NCBI GenBank assembly: GCA_018139225.1
Contig: JAGSNX010000005.1
Location: 266,799-330,798, forward strand
From: Microvirga sp. SRT01
GTDB taxonomy: Bacteria; Pseudomonadota; Alphaproteobacteria; Sphingomonadales; Sphingomonadaceae
Reading direction: 5' to 3'
DNA: 64,000 bases
The notes beneath the pieces are model-generated. The model did no database searches. It was not told the DNA's origin and worked only from the letters and a program-made list of their open reading frames with translations. Both the position numbers and the translations under genes were made by a program. Shown here piece by piece: positions 41,935-50,794 of this stretch (within the stretch, counting starts at the first letter, position 1; each line of letters opens with the position of its first letter).

Positions 41935-42408
41935 CTACCGCTCGCGAACGGCAATCAGCTTCGTGACGCGTGTGCCGGTGCGACCCGGTTCGCCACTGAT
42001 TTCGACGATGATCGAGCGATCCTCGGCGATGGCGATCCGGTACCGCCGCGCCGCATTCGGCAGCGAGGGACTTGGCTTCGCCTCTCCGAACCGCGCGGCA
42101 ACGGCGTCCAGCTTCAGCCAGACACCCGCCGCCGGAACCAGAGTCAACGTGTCGGGACTGACGCTGGCCGCGTCGGTCGCAACGGCGACCGACGATCCCC
42201 GGTCGGCCAGATCGGCGATGCGGAAAGCATAGTTGCCGGACTTCGCGAACGTGTCGTCAATCGCCGCCTTGCGGTCCCGAAGGTTGGCGAGAGGATCAGC
42301 CCCCTTCAGGAAATCGTCCGCCAATGCGAGCAGCACCTCGGACGATCCCTGTTTCGCTTCGACCGGACCCGTCGCCATTGCCATCGTCGCAACCACCGTC
42401 GCCGCCAT
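41935..42408 (-). CDS. small exported protein downstream of the LysM-zincin gene
   Basis: The ATG at 42408 has GAGG six bases upstream, overlapping the stop of the LysM gene, and gives a signal peptide (MAATVVATMAMATGPVEA). An earlier ATG (42459) inside the LysM gene would bury the signal, so I reject it. The mature 137 residues are probably helical then beta (DDFLKGADPLANLRDRKAAI, YRIAIAEDRSIIVEISGEPG). It contains no cysteines. Its place directly after a putative cell-wall-active protein, in the compartment where that protein would act, suggests an immunity or chaperone role. That is inference. Confidence 0.7.
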   Translation of the reverse strand: MAATVVATMAMATGPVEAKQGSSEVLLALADDFLKGADPLANLRDRKAAIDDTFAKSGNYAFRIADLADRGSSVAVATDAASVSPDTLTLVPAAGVWLKLDAVAARFGEAKPSPSLPNAARRYRIAIAEDRSIIVEISGEPGRTGTRVTKLIAVRER

Positions 42409-42416
42409 CACTGGCC

Positions 42417-43517
42417 TCAGCCATACCAGAGATTGGTGATCATGCCACCGACGCGCCATGCGTCCGCCTCCTCGGGAAGCCTGCGATAATCCGCATATTC
42501 CTCGGGCGTGACCGTGGTGCCGTCGTTCAGCGCCGTCAACACGTCGTTACGACGATCCGAACCGCTGCCGTACACGCTTCGGTACATCGCGTTGGCAAAC
42601 CGGCCGCGATCGGTGTCGAGGTCGATCGCCCCCGCCTCCCGCGCGGCCCGGATCACGCCGCGCGGCATGTCGAGTTCGCTCGCCGGACGTCCCTCCGCCA
42701 GGTGGATGCGTGCCATGTCGAACCATTGCTCGGCGTGGCGACCTTCGTGATACACGGTATCGGCGAGGTCGAGCAGGTCTTCCGACTTGACGCCGTCCTT
42801 CGACAGCAAGGCCGAGTCGACCTTGATGGTGTGGGTGGTGAAATCGTAGACACCGTTACCGTCCAGTCCGTCGATGACGAGGTCAACCGGCGGCACGCCA
42901 CGCGTGGCCAGCCGCTCGTTGATCGCGTCCTCCAGCGCCTGGAGCCGCTCTGACGGCTCGAGCGCATTCCATTGATGTTCCAGCGTCTTGATATCGGCGA
43001 TGAACGCTTTGGCCGATGCCTTCGTCCCCAGACCGTAGGCAGTTGGCGGCACCAGCACGATGTCCGATCCCGGCGGCGGCAGTTCGCCGCCAAGCAGGCC
43101 GTTCGCCTTGACGATCTGATCGACCGAGACGCCATAGGTCCGTGCCAGCGACCGCAGCGTATCCCCCTCCTGAACCTCCACCACCTGCCGGTTGAGCGGC
43201 ACCCGGATCGTGTCGCCCTTTCGCAGATCGAAGATGCCGGGATTATTCTTGTTCAACAGGATCAGCTGCTGGACCGTCGTTCCGTACTGCTCCGCGAGGC
43301 CGCTGAGCGACGTCTCGTCGCGAACGGTCGCGCGGGTGGATGGGATATGCGACCCGTCCCGCCCGGCCGTGGCGACGATCGCTTTCGCGGCGTCGAATAT
43401 TCCCGAGATGCCGCCGATATCGATACCACCGCCGCCATCGGCCGTACGAACAGGAGCGAGACCTTCCGGCTTCAGGTAAAGCCGCGGCGTCGCCGTCGAG
43501 ATGTCACTGGGCAGCAT
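42417..43517 (-). CDS. LysM protein with C-terminal zincin domain, no signal peptide
   Basis: The 366-residue protein has two LysM-like modules (the second: VVEVQEGDTLRSLARTYGVS; the first, SLSGLAEQYGTTVQQLILLN, is more divergent) and a C-terminal domain with LADTVYHEGRHAEQWFDMA. That is a HExxH zinc motif (HEGRH) followed by acidic residues, as in toxin-like metallopeptidases. There is no signal peptide: the start is MLPSDISTATPRLYLKPEGL. The ATG at 43517 has GGAG nine bases upstream; a GTG two codons earlier is too close. A shared dyad lies 53 bases before the start, and a small exported protein gene follows at once. Substrate and export route are unknown. Confidence 0.82.
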   Translation of the reverse strand: MLPSDISTATPRLYLKPEGLAPVRTADGGGGIDIGGISGIFDAAKAIVATAGRDGSHIPSTRATVRDETSLSGLAEQYGTTVQQLILLNKNNPGIFDLRKGDTIRVPLNRQVVEVQEGDTLRSLARTYGVSVDQIVKANGLLGGELPPPGSDIVLVPPTAYGLGTKASAKAFIADIKTLEHQWNALEPSERLQALEDAINERLATRGVPPVDLVIDGLDGNGVYDFTTHTIKVDSALLSKDGVKSEDLLDLADTVYHEGRHAEQWFDMARIHLAEGRPASELDMPRGVIRAAREAGAIDLDTDRGRFANAMYRSVYGSGSDRRNDVLTALNDGTTVTPEEYADYRRLPEEADAWRVGGMITNLWYG

Positions 43518-43570
43518 CCTCACGATCTCCGGTTACCGCTCCTGCCTACCTAACCGCCTGACGGGCCGGA

Positions 43571-43587
43571 ATAATCGAAACGATTAT
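43571..43587. promoter_or_regulatory. shared dyad ATAATCG-AAA-CGATTAT
   Basis: A perfect seven-base-arm inverted repeat with a three-base centre, 53 bases before the LysM-zincin start. It is the most symmetric of the three copies seen in this window. Confidence 0.65.
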
Positions 43588-43811
43588 CGGAGGTGGATCG
43601 GATGTCCGTGAGCACATTCCGACACATCGGGAGGCAGTGGGCCGGAACCGAACATCGATCATGATTGCGGCGCCCCGATCCTCGCCGAACCGATCCCTCA
43701 GGTCGTCGTCGTTCGGTAGCGGGCGGCATGGCCATGCCCCGACGCGTCCGACGATCTTGATCCTTGCCGATACCGACCGCACAAGAGCGATCGCCTCCTT
43801 CGGAGAATTTC

Positions 43812-45194
43812 ATGCGCATAATGTTCGCGGCGCTTGCCGCATCCGCCCTGATCCCGACCGCACTCCCGGCTCAGGATGCGCCGGGCACGCCGGCGGGCGC
43901 GGAAGCCCTCGCGCTGTTGACGAAGGGGATCGCGTTCAGGACCGTCGAGGGGCAGGGTCAGGTGCCCGCCTATGCCGCCTATCTGAAGCAGCAACTGGTA
44001 TCGGCCGGCTTCGCCGACGCCGACGTGTCGTTCGTCGCGATGGGCGACACCGGCTATCTCACGGCGCGCTATCCCGGTCGCGATCGCAAGGCGAGACCGA
44101 CCGTGGTGCTGGGTCACATGGATGTGGTGCAGGCCGATCCGAAGGACTGGACGCGCGATCCGTTCACCCCGGTGATCGAGGGCGGCTATGTCTTCGGCCG
44201 GGGCAGCCTGGACAACAAGGCCGGCGTGTCGATGGTGGTCGCGACGCTGATGAAGCTGAAGCGGGAAAAATGGGTGCCGCAACGGGACCTTGTGCTGGTC
44301 CTGACCGGCGACGAAGAAACCACCATGAAGACGACCAAGGCCGCCGCCGCCGCGTTCAAGGGTGCGGGACTGGTCCTGAACGCCGACGCGGGTGGCGGAG
44401 CGCTCGGCGAAGACGGCCGACCGATTGCCTATGGTTTGCAGGCGGCGGAGAAGGTCTATGGCGACTGGCACCTGACGATCACCGATCCCGGCGGTCATTC
44501 CAGCCGCCCCGGCCCCCGCAACGCGATCGCCAGTCTGGCCGCCGCGATCACGCGCATCGCCGCCTATCGCTTTGCGCCCCAGCAGAACGAGATCACCAAG
44601 GCATCGCTCGCGGGCACCGCCGCCGGCATCGCGGGTCCGTTAGGGGCAGCGATGAAGGCGTTCGCCGCCGATCCCGGCGACACCGCCGCCGCCGATCTGA
44701 TCTCCGCGGACCCGCGCTATGTGGGCCAGATCCGCACGACCTGCGTACCGACCATGTTCAACGGCGGCCATGCGCCCAATGCGCTGCCGCAACGGGCGAT
44801 GGCGAACGTCAACTGCCGCATCTTTCCCGGCACGCCGCGCGCGGCGATCGAGAAGACGCTGGTGGAACTCGTCGCCGACCCGACGATCACGGTGGAATTG
44901 TTCGACAACGGCACGATCGAAGCCGGGGCATCGCCGCTCGACCCGCGCGTGATGACGGCAGTCAAGGCCGCCGCGGCGAAGCGGGCGCCGGGTCTGCAGG
45001 TGCTGCCGCTCCAGGAACCGGGCGCAACCGACTCGATGCACTTCCGTGCCCTCGGCATCCCCAGCTTCGGCGTCGGCGGCGTCTTCATGAAGCCCGGCGA
45101 CATCTTCGCGCATGGATTGAACGAACGGGTGCCCGTCGCGACGTTCGACCCCGGCATCGTCTGGTGGGAGGGGCTGCTGAAGGCGTTGGGATGA
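43812..45194 (+). CDS. M20 family metallopeptidase
   Basis: The 460-residue protein has a signal peptide (MRIMFAALAASALIPTALPA) and the M20 two-zinc site: VVLGHMDVV, the bridging Asp in GRGSLDNKAG and the catalytic Glu pair in LTGDEETT. The dimerisation insert starts around GGHSSRPGPRNAIASL. The last zinc His is in IFAHGLNERV. Members remove terminal amino acids or acyl groups; this exported form is probably a peptidase for peptide uptake. CGGAGAA precedes the ATG. The DUF3833 gene follows after 62 bases. Confidence 0.9.
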   Translation: MRIMFAALAASALIPTALPAQDAPGTPAGAEALALLTKGIAFRTVEGQGQVPAYAAYLKQQLVSAGFADADVSFVAMGDTGYLTARYPGRDRKARPTVVLGHMDVVQADPKDWTRDPFTPVIEGGYVFGRGSLDNKAGVSMVVATLMKLKREKWVPQRDLVLVLTGDEETTMKTTKAAAAAFKGAGLVLNADAGGGALGEDGRPIAYGLQAAEKVYGDWHLTITDPGGHSSRPGPRNAIASLAAAITRIAAYRFAPQQNEITKASLAGTAAGIAGPLGAAMKAFAADPGDTAAADLISADPRYVGQIRTTCVPTMFNGGHAPNALPQRAMANVNCRIFPGTPRAAIEKTLVELVADPTITVELFDNGTIEAGASPLDPRVMTAVKAAAAKRAPGLQVLPLQEPGATDSMHFRALGIPSFGVGGVFMKPGDIFAHGLNERVPVATFDPGIVWWEGLLKALG

Positions 45195-45256
45195 TCGGCG
45201 CAGAGCCGCCTCGCGCGTCGCGGCTTCCGAAGCGATCCGCCGCGCGTTGAACGCTG

Positions 45257-45712
45257 ATGCTGATGGCTATCCTTCTCGCCGGTGCTGCCGCGGATTTCGA
45301 CCCCTTTCGCTTTTTCATCGGCCGGACGCGGGGTGAGGCGCAGTTGAAGGTGATCCTGCGCGCGCGTGTCCCGGTGGTTGTGCGTGGCACCGGCCATGTG
45401 GACGGCGACACGCTGGTGCTCGATCAGGTGGTCCAGGAAGGCGGCAAGCCGCCCCGCACGCGGCAGTGGCGACTGCGCCACATAACGGCTGGTCGCTACG
45501 AAGGCACGCTCAGCGACGCGCGCGGACTGGTGCGGGGCGAAGTCGACGGCGCGCGTCTGCACCTCGCCTTCACAACCGACAAGGGCTTCAAGGTGCAGCA
45601 ATGGCTGACACTCGCCCCGGATGGACGTTCGGCCGCCAACATCCTCGAAGCGCGAAAGTTGGGGATCAAGGTCGCTACCCTCCAAGAGCGGATCACCAAA
45701 GTCGATCCCTGA
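45257..45712 (+). CDS. DUF3833-like protein
   Basis: The 151-residue product shows the DUF3833 pattern: FDPFRFFIGRTRGEAQLKVI, TGHVDGDTLVLDQVVQEGG, and a chain of beta strands consistent with a small barrel (YEGTLSDARGLVRGEVDGAR). Family members are usually lipoproteins; here the N-terminus is a short uncleaved-looking hydrophobic lead (MLMAILLAGAAADF) with no cysteine. It could be exported with that as a signal. Function unknown. Same strand as the M20 peptidase. Confidence 0.7.
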   Translation: MLMAILLAGAAADFDPFRFFIGRTRGEAQLKVILRARVPVVVRGTGHVDGDTLVLDQVVQEGGKPPRTRQWRLRHITAGRYEGTLSDARGLVRGEVDGARLHLAFTTDKGFKVQQWLTLAPDGRSAANILEARKLGIKVATLQERITKVDP

Positions 45713-45838
45713 CGTCCGGCGATGCCCCGCGACCCTCGTCGGACCGGCGAAGCGATATCCCTTCGAAGCGAATGATGATGGACGCCCGGACCGGTGACGT
45801 CGGCGCCGACCCCCGTGACCCGGTCGAGTCCATAAGAT

Positions 45839-46663
45839 CTACGATTCGCCGCCGAAGCCGGTCTCGACCACCCGAACACCATGCCGCTCGCACGCCTCGC
45901 GCAGCGTTGCATCGGCAAGACGGTCGGTCACGAGATGGTCGATCGCCTCCAGCGACCCGACGCGGACCGGTGCGGCGCGGCCGATCTTGGAGCAGTCGGC
46001 GACGAGGATCACCTGCCGCGCGTGCTGGATCAGCGTGCGTGTGACCTGCACCTCGTCCACGGCGAAATCGAGCAGGGTACCGTCGGGGTCGATCGCCGAT
46101 GCGCCGATCAGCGCGTAATCCACCTTGAACGAGCGGATGAATTCCATCGCCAGCGCGCCGACGACCGCGCGGTCGCCTTGCCGCACCTGACCACCGACCA
46201 CGATCATGTCGATGCCCTCGCAGCCGTTGAGGATGTCGACGACGTTGAGGTTGTTCGAGACGACCATCAGGTCGCGGTGATGCACCAGATGACTAGCCAC
46301 CGCCTCCGTCGTGGTGCCGATATTGATGAAGAGCGATGCGCCATTCGGGATCAGCCCGGCCGCTGCCTTGCCGATCGCGGCTTTCGCGCCCGTGGCGACC
46401 GTACGGCGAGTGCCGTAGTCGATATTGTCGACGCCCGACGTGACGATCGCACCGCCATGCACGCGCGACAGCATCGACCGGCGAGCCAGTATGTTCAGGT
46501 CCTTGCGGATCGTCTGCGGGGTGACCTCGAACCGGTCGGCAAGGTCGTCCACCGCGACGCTGCCGGCATCGCGGGCGAGCGCCAGGATCTGCCGATGCCG
46601 CAACGCGATCGCGTCGTCAGCGCCGGCTTTGTCCACCCCATTGTCCGGTTCGATCGCGGCCAT
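45839..46663 (-). CDS. glpR: glycerol operon repressor, DeoR family (GlpR)
   Basis: The 274-residue regulator has an N-terminal DeoR helix-turn-helix (LADRFEVTPQTIRKDLNILA) and a C-terminal sugar-phosphate sensor domain (LFINIGTTTEAVASHLVHHR, VVGGQVRQGD). By position next to glpD and across from glpFK it is the GlpR repressor, which releases DNA on binding glycerol 3-phosphate. The ATG at 46663 follows glpD by nine bases, so it is cotranscribed with it. A strong dyad between glpD and glpF is the probable operator. Confidence 0.92.
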   Translation of the reverse strand: MAAIEPDNGVDKAGADDAIALRHRQILALARDAGSVAVDDLADRFEVTPQTIRKDLNILARRSMLSRVHGGAIVTSGVDNIDYGTRRTVATGAKAAIGKAAAGLIPNGASLFINIGTTTEAVASHLVHHRDLMVVSNNLNVVDILNGCEGIDMIVVGGQVRQGDRAVVGALAMEFIRSFKVDYALIGASAIDPDGTLLDFAVDEVQVTRTLIQHARQVILVADCSKIGRAAPVRVGSLEAIDHLVTDRLADATLREACERHGVRVVETGFGGES

Positions 46664-46672
46664 GCGCCTTCC

Positions 46673-48223
46673 CTACGATGCGGGCGGCAGGGGTGCCGCC
46701 AGTATCCGGCGGTCGACGAGGTAGGCGTCGATCCGCTCCGCGGTGCCGGGCGGAACGTGCAGGCCCAGCTTGCTGCGCCGAAACAGGATGTCCTCCGCCG
46801 TGGTCGCCCATTCGTTCGCGACCAGATAGTCGATCTCGCGCGCATGCAGCCCCGCGCCGAAATCCTCGCCGAGATCGTCCTCCACTTTGGCATCGCCGAG
46901 CAGCGCATCCGTCCGCGTCCCGTAAGCGCGGGCCAGCCGCCGCAGCATTACTGCGGGCATCGCCGGGTAACGCGTCGTCAGCGTCGCCAGATACCGGCCG
47001 AAATCGGCGTCGGGCATGTCGCCGCCGGGCAGCGTCGCATCCTCCGTCCACGCTCCACCCGCAGCGGGGAAGAACCGCGCGAGTTCCTGCAACGCATGTT
47101 CCGCGAGCTTGCGATAAGTCGTGATCTTGCCCCCGAACACGCTGAGCATCGGCGCACGATCGTCATCGCCGTCGAGGTCCAGAACATAGTCGCGCGTCAC
47201 CGCGGAGGCGTCGGCGGCGTGATCGTCGTAAAGGGGCCGGATGCCCGAATAGGTCCAGACGATGTCGTCCTGCACCACCGGCCGCTCGAAATAACGGTCG
47301 ACCGTTTCCAGCAGATAGTCGATCTCGCCCTGATCGATCGTGGACCGGCCGGGTGCGCCCTGCCACGCTTCGTCGGTGGTGCCGATCAGGGTAAAATTCT
47401 CCTGATAGGGGATCGCGAACACGACGCGCTTGTCGGGGTTCTGGAGCAGGAACGCATGGCCCCCGTCGTACAGGCGCGGCACGACGATATGGCTGCCCTT
47501 GATCAGCCGGACGCCACGGTCGCGGCGCGCGTCCGGCACGGTGCCGAGCACGTCCGCCACCCAGGGTCCGGCGGCGTTGACCAGCGCGCGCGCGTGAATA
47601 TCGCGGCGGCCACCCTCGTCGTTCTCAATCGTGGCGATCCAGCCGGCACCCTCTCCGCCACGCCGGGCCGATACGAGGCGGGTGTGGGTCAGGACCGCCG
47701 CCCCGCGATCCGCGGCGTCGCGGGCGTTCAGCACGACCAGCCGGCTGTCCTCCACCCAGCAGTCCGAATAGACGAACGCCTTGGGATTGCCCGGCTTCAG
47801 CCCGTTGCCGACCGTGTCGCGGTCCAGCGCGACGGTGCGCGTCGCCGGTAGCCGCTCGCGGCCGCCGAGATGGTCGTAGAGCAACAGGCCAAGCCGGACG
47901 AGCCACGCCGGACGCGGCGAATTGCTCTGCGGCAGCACGAACTCCAGCGGCCAGATGATGTGCGGCGCCATGCGCCACAGCCGCTCCCGCTCGATCAGCG
48001 CCTCGCGCACCAGCCGGAACTCGTAATACTCCAGATAGCGCAGGCCGCCGTGGATGAGCTTGGTCGAGGCCGAGGAAGTGTGGCTGGCGAGGTCGTCCTT
48101 CTCCACCAGCAGGACCGACAGTCCGCGCCCGACCGCATCGCGCGCGATCCCGACGCCGTTGATGCCACCGCCGACGACCAGCAGGTCGACCTCGTCGAAC
48201 GCGGATGCTGTCTCCTGAGCCAC
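46673..48223 (-). CDS. glpD: aerobic glycerol-3-phosphate dehydrogenase GlpD
   Basis: GlpD oxidises glycerol 3-phosphate to dihydroxyacetone phosphate and passes electrons to the quinone pool at the inner membrane. The 516-residue protein has the FAD-binding [20 protein letters not shown] at the start, the substrate-loop phrases [20 protein letters not shown] and GTTDEAWQG, and the C-terminal [16 protein letters not shown]. The start is GTG with GAGAGAGG upstream. It is divergent from glpFK and followed by glpR. Confidence 0.95.
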   Translation of the reverse strand: MAQETASAFDEVDLLVVGGGINGVGIARDAVGRGLSVLLVEKDDLASHTSSASTKLIHGGLRYLEYYEFRLVREALIERERLWRMAPHIIWPLEFVLPQSNSPRPAWLVRLGLLLYDHLGGRERLPATRTVALDRDTVGNGLKPGNPKAFVYSDCWVEDSRLVVLNARDAADRGAAVLTHTRLVSARRGGEGAGWIATIENDEGGRRDIHARALVNAAGPWVADVLGTVPDARRDRGVRLIKGSHIVVPRLYDGGHAFLLQNPDKRVVFAIPYQENFTLIGTTDEAWQGAPGRSTIDQGEIDYLLETVDRYFERPVVQDDIVWTYSGIRPLYDDHAADASAVTRDYVLDLDGDDDRAPMLSVFGGKITTYRKLAEHALQELARFFPAAGGAWTEDATLPGGDMPDADFGRYLATLTTRYPAMPAVMLRRLARAYGTRTDALLGDAKVEDDLGEDFGAGLHAREIDYLVANEWATTAEDILFRRSKLGLHVPPGTAERIDAYLVDRRILAAPLPPAS

Positions 48224-48277
48224 GCGGCACCTCTCTCGCGCCGGACCTCCGGCAGGTTCGAAACAGACATGGCGTCG

Positions 48278-48299
48278 TTCGTTCGAACTTTCAAACGAA
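48278..48299. promoter_or_regulatory. probable GlpR operator
   Basis: TTCGTTCGAA and TTCAAACGAA are ten-base arms with one mismatch around a central CT, placed between the divergent glpD and glpF genes. More TTCGAAA/CCGAAAC half-sites lie at 48257 and 48315. The site overlaps or flanks the glpF promoter, as expected for a repressor. Confidence 0.7.
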
Positions 48300-48303
48300 A
48301 CTG

Positions 48304-48333
48304 TTGACGCTCGTCCGAAACGGGTGGCTATAT
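48304..48333 (+). promoter_or_regulatory. probable glpF promoter
   Basis: TTGACG (48304-48309) and CTATAT (48328-48333) are 18 bases apart, a good alphaproteobacterial sigma-70 promoter. Transcription would start near 48340, which favours the glpF start codon at 48374 over the one at 48350. Confidence 0.6.
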
Positions 48334-48373
48334 CCGGTTAGGGGCAGCGATGGCTCCGGGGGAGGACGCGGGC

Positions 48374-49168
48374 ATGACGGGGCGGATGGCGTTGCGAGGC
48401 GAGTTGATCTCCGAGGCGCTGGCGGTGGCGATCATCATCACGCTGGGCGATTCCGCGGCGGCGATGCTGATCCTGTACGACCCCAGCCCCTATGCGACCG
48501 CCTATTGGGGCGTGTGCATCGCCTGGGGCCTGGCGGTGACGCTCGCGATCTTCGTCACCGGCGCGGTGTCCGGCACGCACGCCAATCCCGCAGTCACGCT
48601 GGCGCTGATGCTGTTCCGCGACTTCCCGCGCCGCAAGGTACTGCCCTATGTGGCGGCGCAGATCGTCGGGGCGATGATCGGCGCGGCGTTGGTCTATCAA
48701 CTGTTCGGCCCGGTGATCGAGGCGTTCAACACCGCGCACGGATTGACCCGCGCCGGCGGCGGCGCGGCGGGCGTGTTCTTCACCGCACCGGGCGCGCACA
48801 TCACCCCGATCCATGCCTTTTGGGACGAGGTCGTGCTGACCGGCATCCTGCTGCTCGGCATCTTCGCGATCACCGACGAATTCAACACGCAGGCGCCGAT
48901 GGCGAACGCCAGTGCACCGATCATCGGCCTGCTCGTCGCCTGCATCGGCGCATCGGCCGGTTTCCTGGAGGGATGGCCGATCAATCCCGCGCGCGACTTC
49001 GGTCCACGGCTGTTCTGCTGGTTGATGGGCTGGGGCGACTCCGCTTTTCCCGGCCCCGGCAACTACTGGTGGGTACCCATCGCGGGGCCGCTGGTCGGCG
49101 GCGTCGCGGGCGCAGCGGTCTATCATTATCTGGTCAGGCCCTATTTGCCGCCCCGCGCGGCTCGCTAG
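48374..49168 (+). CDS. glpF: glycerol facilitator / aquaporin GlpF
   Basis: This 264-residue inner-membrane channel lets glycerol diffuse in. The two half-helix motifs are present: [11 protein letters not shown] and [14 protein letters not shown], with Asp after the second NPA-type box as in aquaglyceroporins. Six membrane segments are seen. I prefer ATG 48374, which has GGGGGAGG eight bases upstream and allows a leader after the promoter; ATG 48350 is in frame and would add eight residues. It is followed by glpK after 29 bases. Confidence 0.92.
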   Translation: MTGRMALRGELISEALAVAIIITLGDSAAAMLILYDPSPYATAYWGVCIAWGLAVTLAIFVTGAVSGTHANPAVTLALMLFRDFPRRKVLPYVAAQIVGAMIGAALVYQLFGPVIEAFNTAHGLTRAGGGAAGVFFTAPGAHITPIHAFWDEVVLTGILLLGIFAITDEFNTQAPMANASAPIIGLLVACIGASAGFLEGWPINPARDFGPRLFCWLMGWGDSAFPGPGNYWWVPIAGPLVGGVAGAAVYHYLVRPYLPPRAAR

Positions 49169-49197
49169 ACCCCGGATACGACAACAAGGAGAGCGAC

Positions 49198-50697
49198 GTG
49201 GCCGGCCTGAAGCACATCCTGGCGATCGATCAGGGCACTACCTCCACCCGCGCGATCGTATTCGATGCGGAAACACGCGCGGTCGCCACGGCGCAGAGCG
49301 AGTTCACCCAGCATTATCCCCGCCCCGGCTGGGTCGAACACGACCCGGAGGATATCTGGCGCGACACGCTGGCGACCGCACGACAGGCGCTGGCCGAGAG
49401 CGGCGTCGATGCGGCGGGGATCGCCGGGATCGGCATCACCAACCAACGCGAAACCGTCGTCGTCTGGGACCGCGCGACCGGCGCGCCGATCCACAATGCG
49501 ATCGTCTGGCAGGACCGGCGCACCGCCGACCTGTGCGCGCGGCTGAAGCAGGAGGGGCACGAGGCCGCGGTCCGCGCGAAGACCGGGCTGCTGCTCGATC
49601 CCTATTTCTCCGCGACCAAGCTGGCGTGGATTCTCGACCATGTCGACGGCGCCCGTGATCGCGCGGATCGCGGCGAACTCGCCTTCGGCACGATCGACAG
49701 CTTCCTGTTGTGGCGGCTGACCGGCGGCACGGTTCACGCCACCGACGTGACCAACGCCGGACGCACGTTGCTGTACGACATCCATGCCCAGCGCTGGGAC
49801 GAGGCGCTGTGTGCGCTGTTCGACGTGCCGATGGGCCTGCTGCCCGAGGTCCACGACAACAGCCATATCTTCGGCCACACCGCCGAGGGTCTGTTCGACG
49901 CCGCGATCCCCATCGCCGGGATCGCCGGCGACCAGCAGGCGGCGCTGTTCGGACAGGCCTGTTTCGAGGCGGGGATGGTCAAGTCCACCTACGGCACCGG
50001 CTGCTTCATGCTGCTCAACACCGGCGAGGAAGCGGTGGAGTCCGGCCACCGCCTGCTGACCACGCCCGCCTATCGGTTGAACGGCACGATGACCTACGCG
50101 CTGGAGGGATCGATCTTCATTGCCGGCGCGGCGGTCAAATGGCTGCGCGACGGCATCGGCGTCATCACCCATGCGCGCGAAACCAACGACATGGCGACGC
50201 AGGTGCCCGACAGCCACGGCGTGTACATGGTGCCGGCGTTCGTCGGCCTCGGCGCGCCGCACTGGGACCCCGACGCGCGCGGTGCGATCTTCGGCCTGAC
50301 GCTGGGATCGACGCAGGCGCATCTGGCGCGCGCGGCGCTGGAGGCGGTCGGGTACCAGACGATGGACCTCGCGGATGCGATGGTCGCGGACGGCGGCGAT
50401 CCGCCGGCGACGATCCGCGTCGACGGCGGCATGGCGGCGAACGACTGGCTCTGCCAGTTTCTGGCGGACATGCTGCAGGTCGCCGTCGAACGCCCCCGGC
50501 ATCTGGAGACGACCGCGCTGGGCGCGGCGTTCCACGCCGGTCTGGCGACGGGCGTCTGGGCCGATCTCGACGCGCTGGCCGCGACCTGGGTGCGCGGCGA
50601 CTGTTTCGAACCGAAGATGGACGCGGAGTCCCGCGCGACGCTGGCCGCCGGTTGGCACGCCGCATTGGCGAAGACGCTGACCGGGACCGGACGCTGA
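49198..50697 (+). CDS. glpK: glycerol kinase GlpK
   Basis: GlpK phosphorylates glycerol to glycerol 3-phosphate, trapping it in the cell and making the GlpR inducer. The 499-residue protein has the FGGY signatures: [50 protein letters not shown] and the C-terminal [20 protein letters not shown]. The start is GTG, with AAGGAG six bases upstream. It is the second gene of the glpFK operon, and with glpD completes the pathway to dihydroxyacetone phosphate. Confidence 0.96.
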   Translation: MAGLKHILAIDQGTTSTRAIVFDAETRAVATAQSEFTQHYPRPGWVEHDPEDIWRDTLATARQALAESGVDAAGIAGIGITNQRETVVVWDRATGAPIHNAIVWQDRRTADLCARLKQEGHEAAVRAKTGLLLDPYFSATKLAWILDHVDGARDRADRGELAFGTIDSFLLWRLTGGTVHATDVTNAGRTLLYDIHAQRWDEALCALFDVPMGLLPEVHDNSHIFGHTAEGLFDAAIPIAGIAGDQQAALFGQACFEAGMVKSTYGTGCFMLLNTGEEAVESGHRLLTTPAYRLNGTMTYALEGSIFIAGAAVKWLRDGIGVITHARETNDMATQVPDSHGVYMVPAFVGLGAPHWDPDARGAIFGLTLGSTQAHLARAALEAVGYQTMDLADAMVADGGDPPATIRVDGGMAANDWLCQFLADMLQVAVERPRHLETTALGAAFHAGLATGVWADLDALAATWVRGDCFEPKMDAESRATLAAGWHAALAKTLTGTGR

Positions 50698-50723
50698 CGC
50701 TGCGGCGCGACCCTTGAAGGAGG

Positions 50724-50738
50724 TAATCGGAACGACTA
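50724..50738. promoter_or_regulatory. shared dyad TAATCG-GAA-CGACTA
   Basis: This inverted repeat lies 56 bases before the helical-protein start at 50795 and matches the dyads at 25681 and 43571 in sequence and distance. Confidence 0.6.
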
Positions 50739-50794
50739 TCCAGCCGCCCCGGTGCTTCCGGTAGACTTGGTCCCAAGTCATTGGGAGTTATGCC

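Noticed and set aside
41550..41954. Minus-strand 134-codon frame with a protein-like middle part
   Set aside because: No ribosome site, and half of it is antisense to the neighbouring gene; mentioned only in the intergenic entry.
50729..50753. GGAAC inside the dyad at 50724 as an EcfG -35 box
   Set aside because: No GTT is found 16-18 bases downstream, so the promoter pattern is incomplete.
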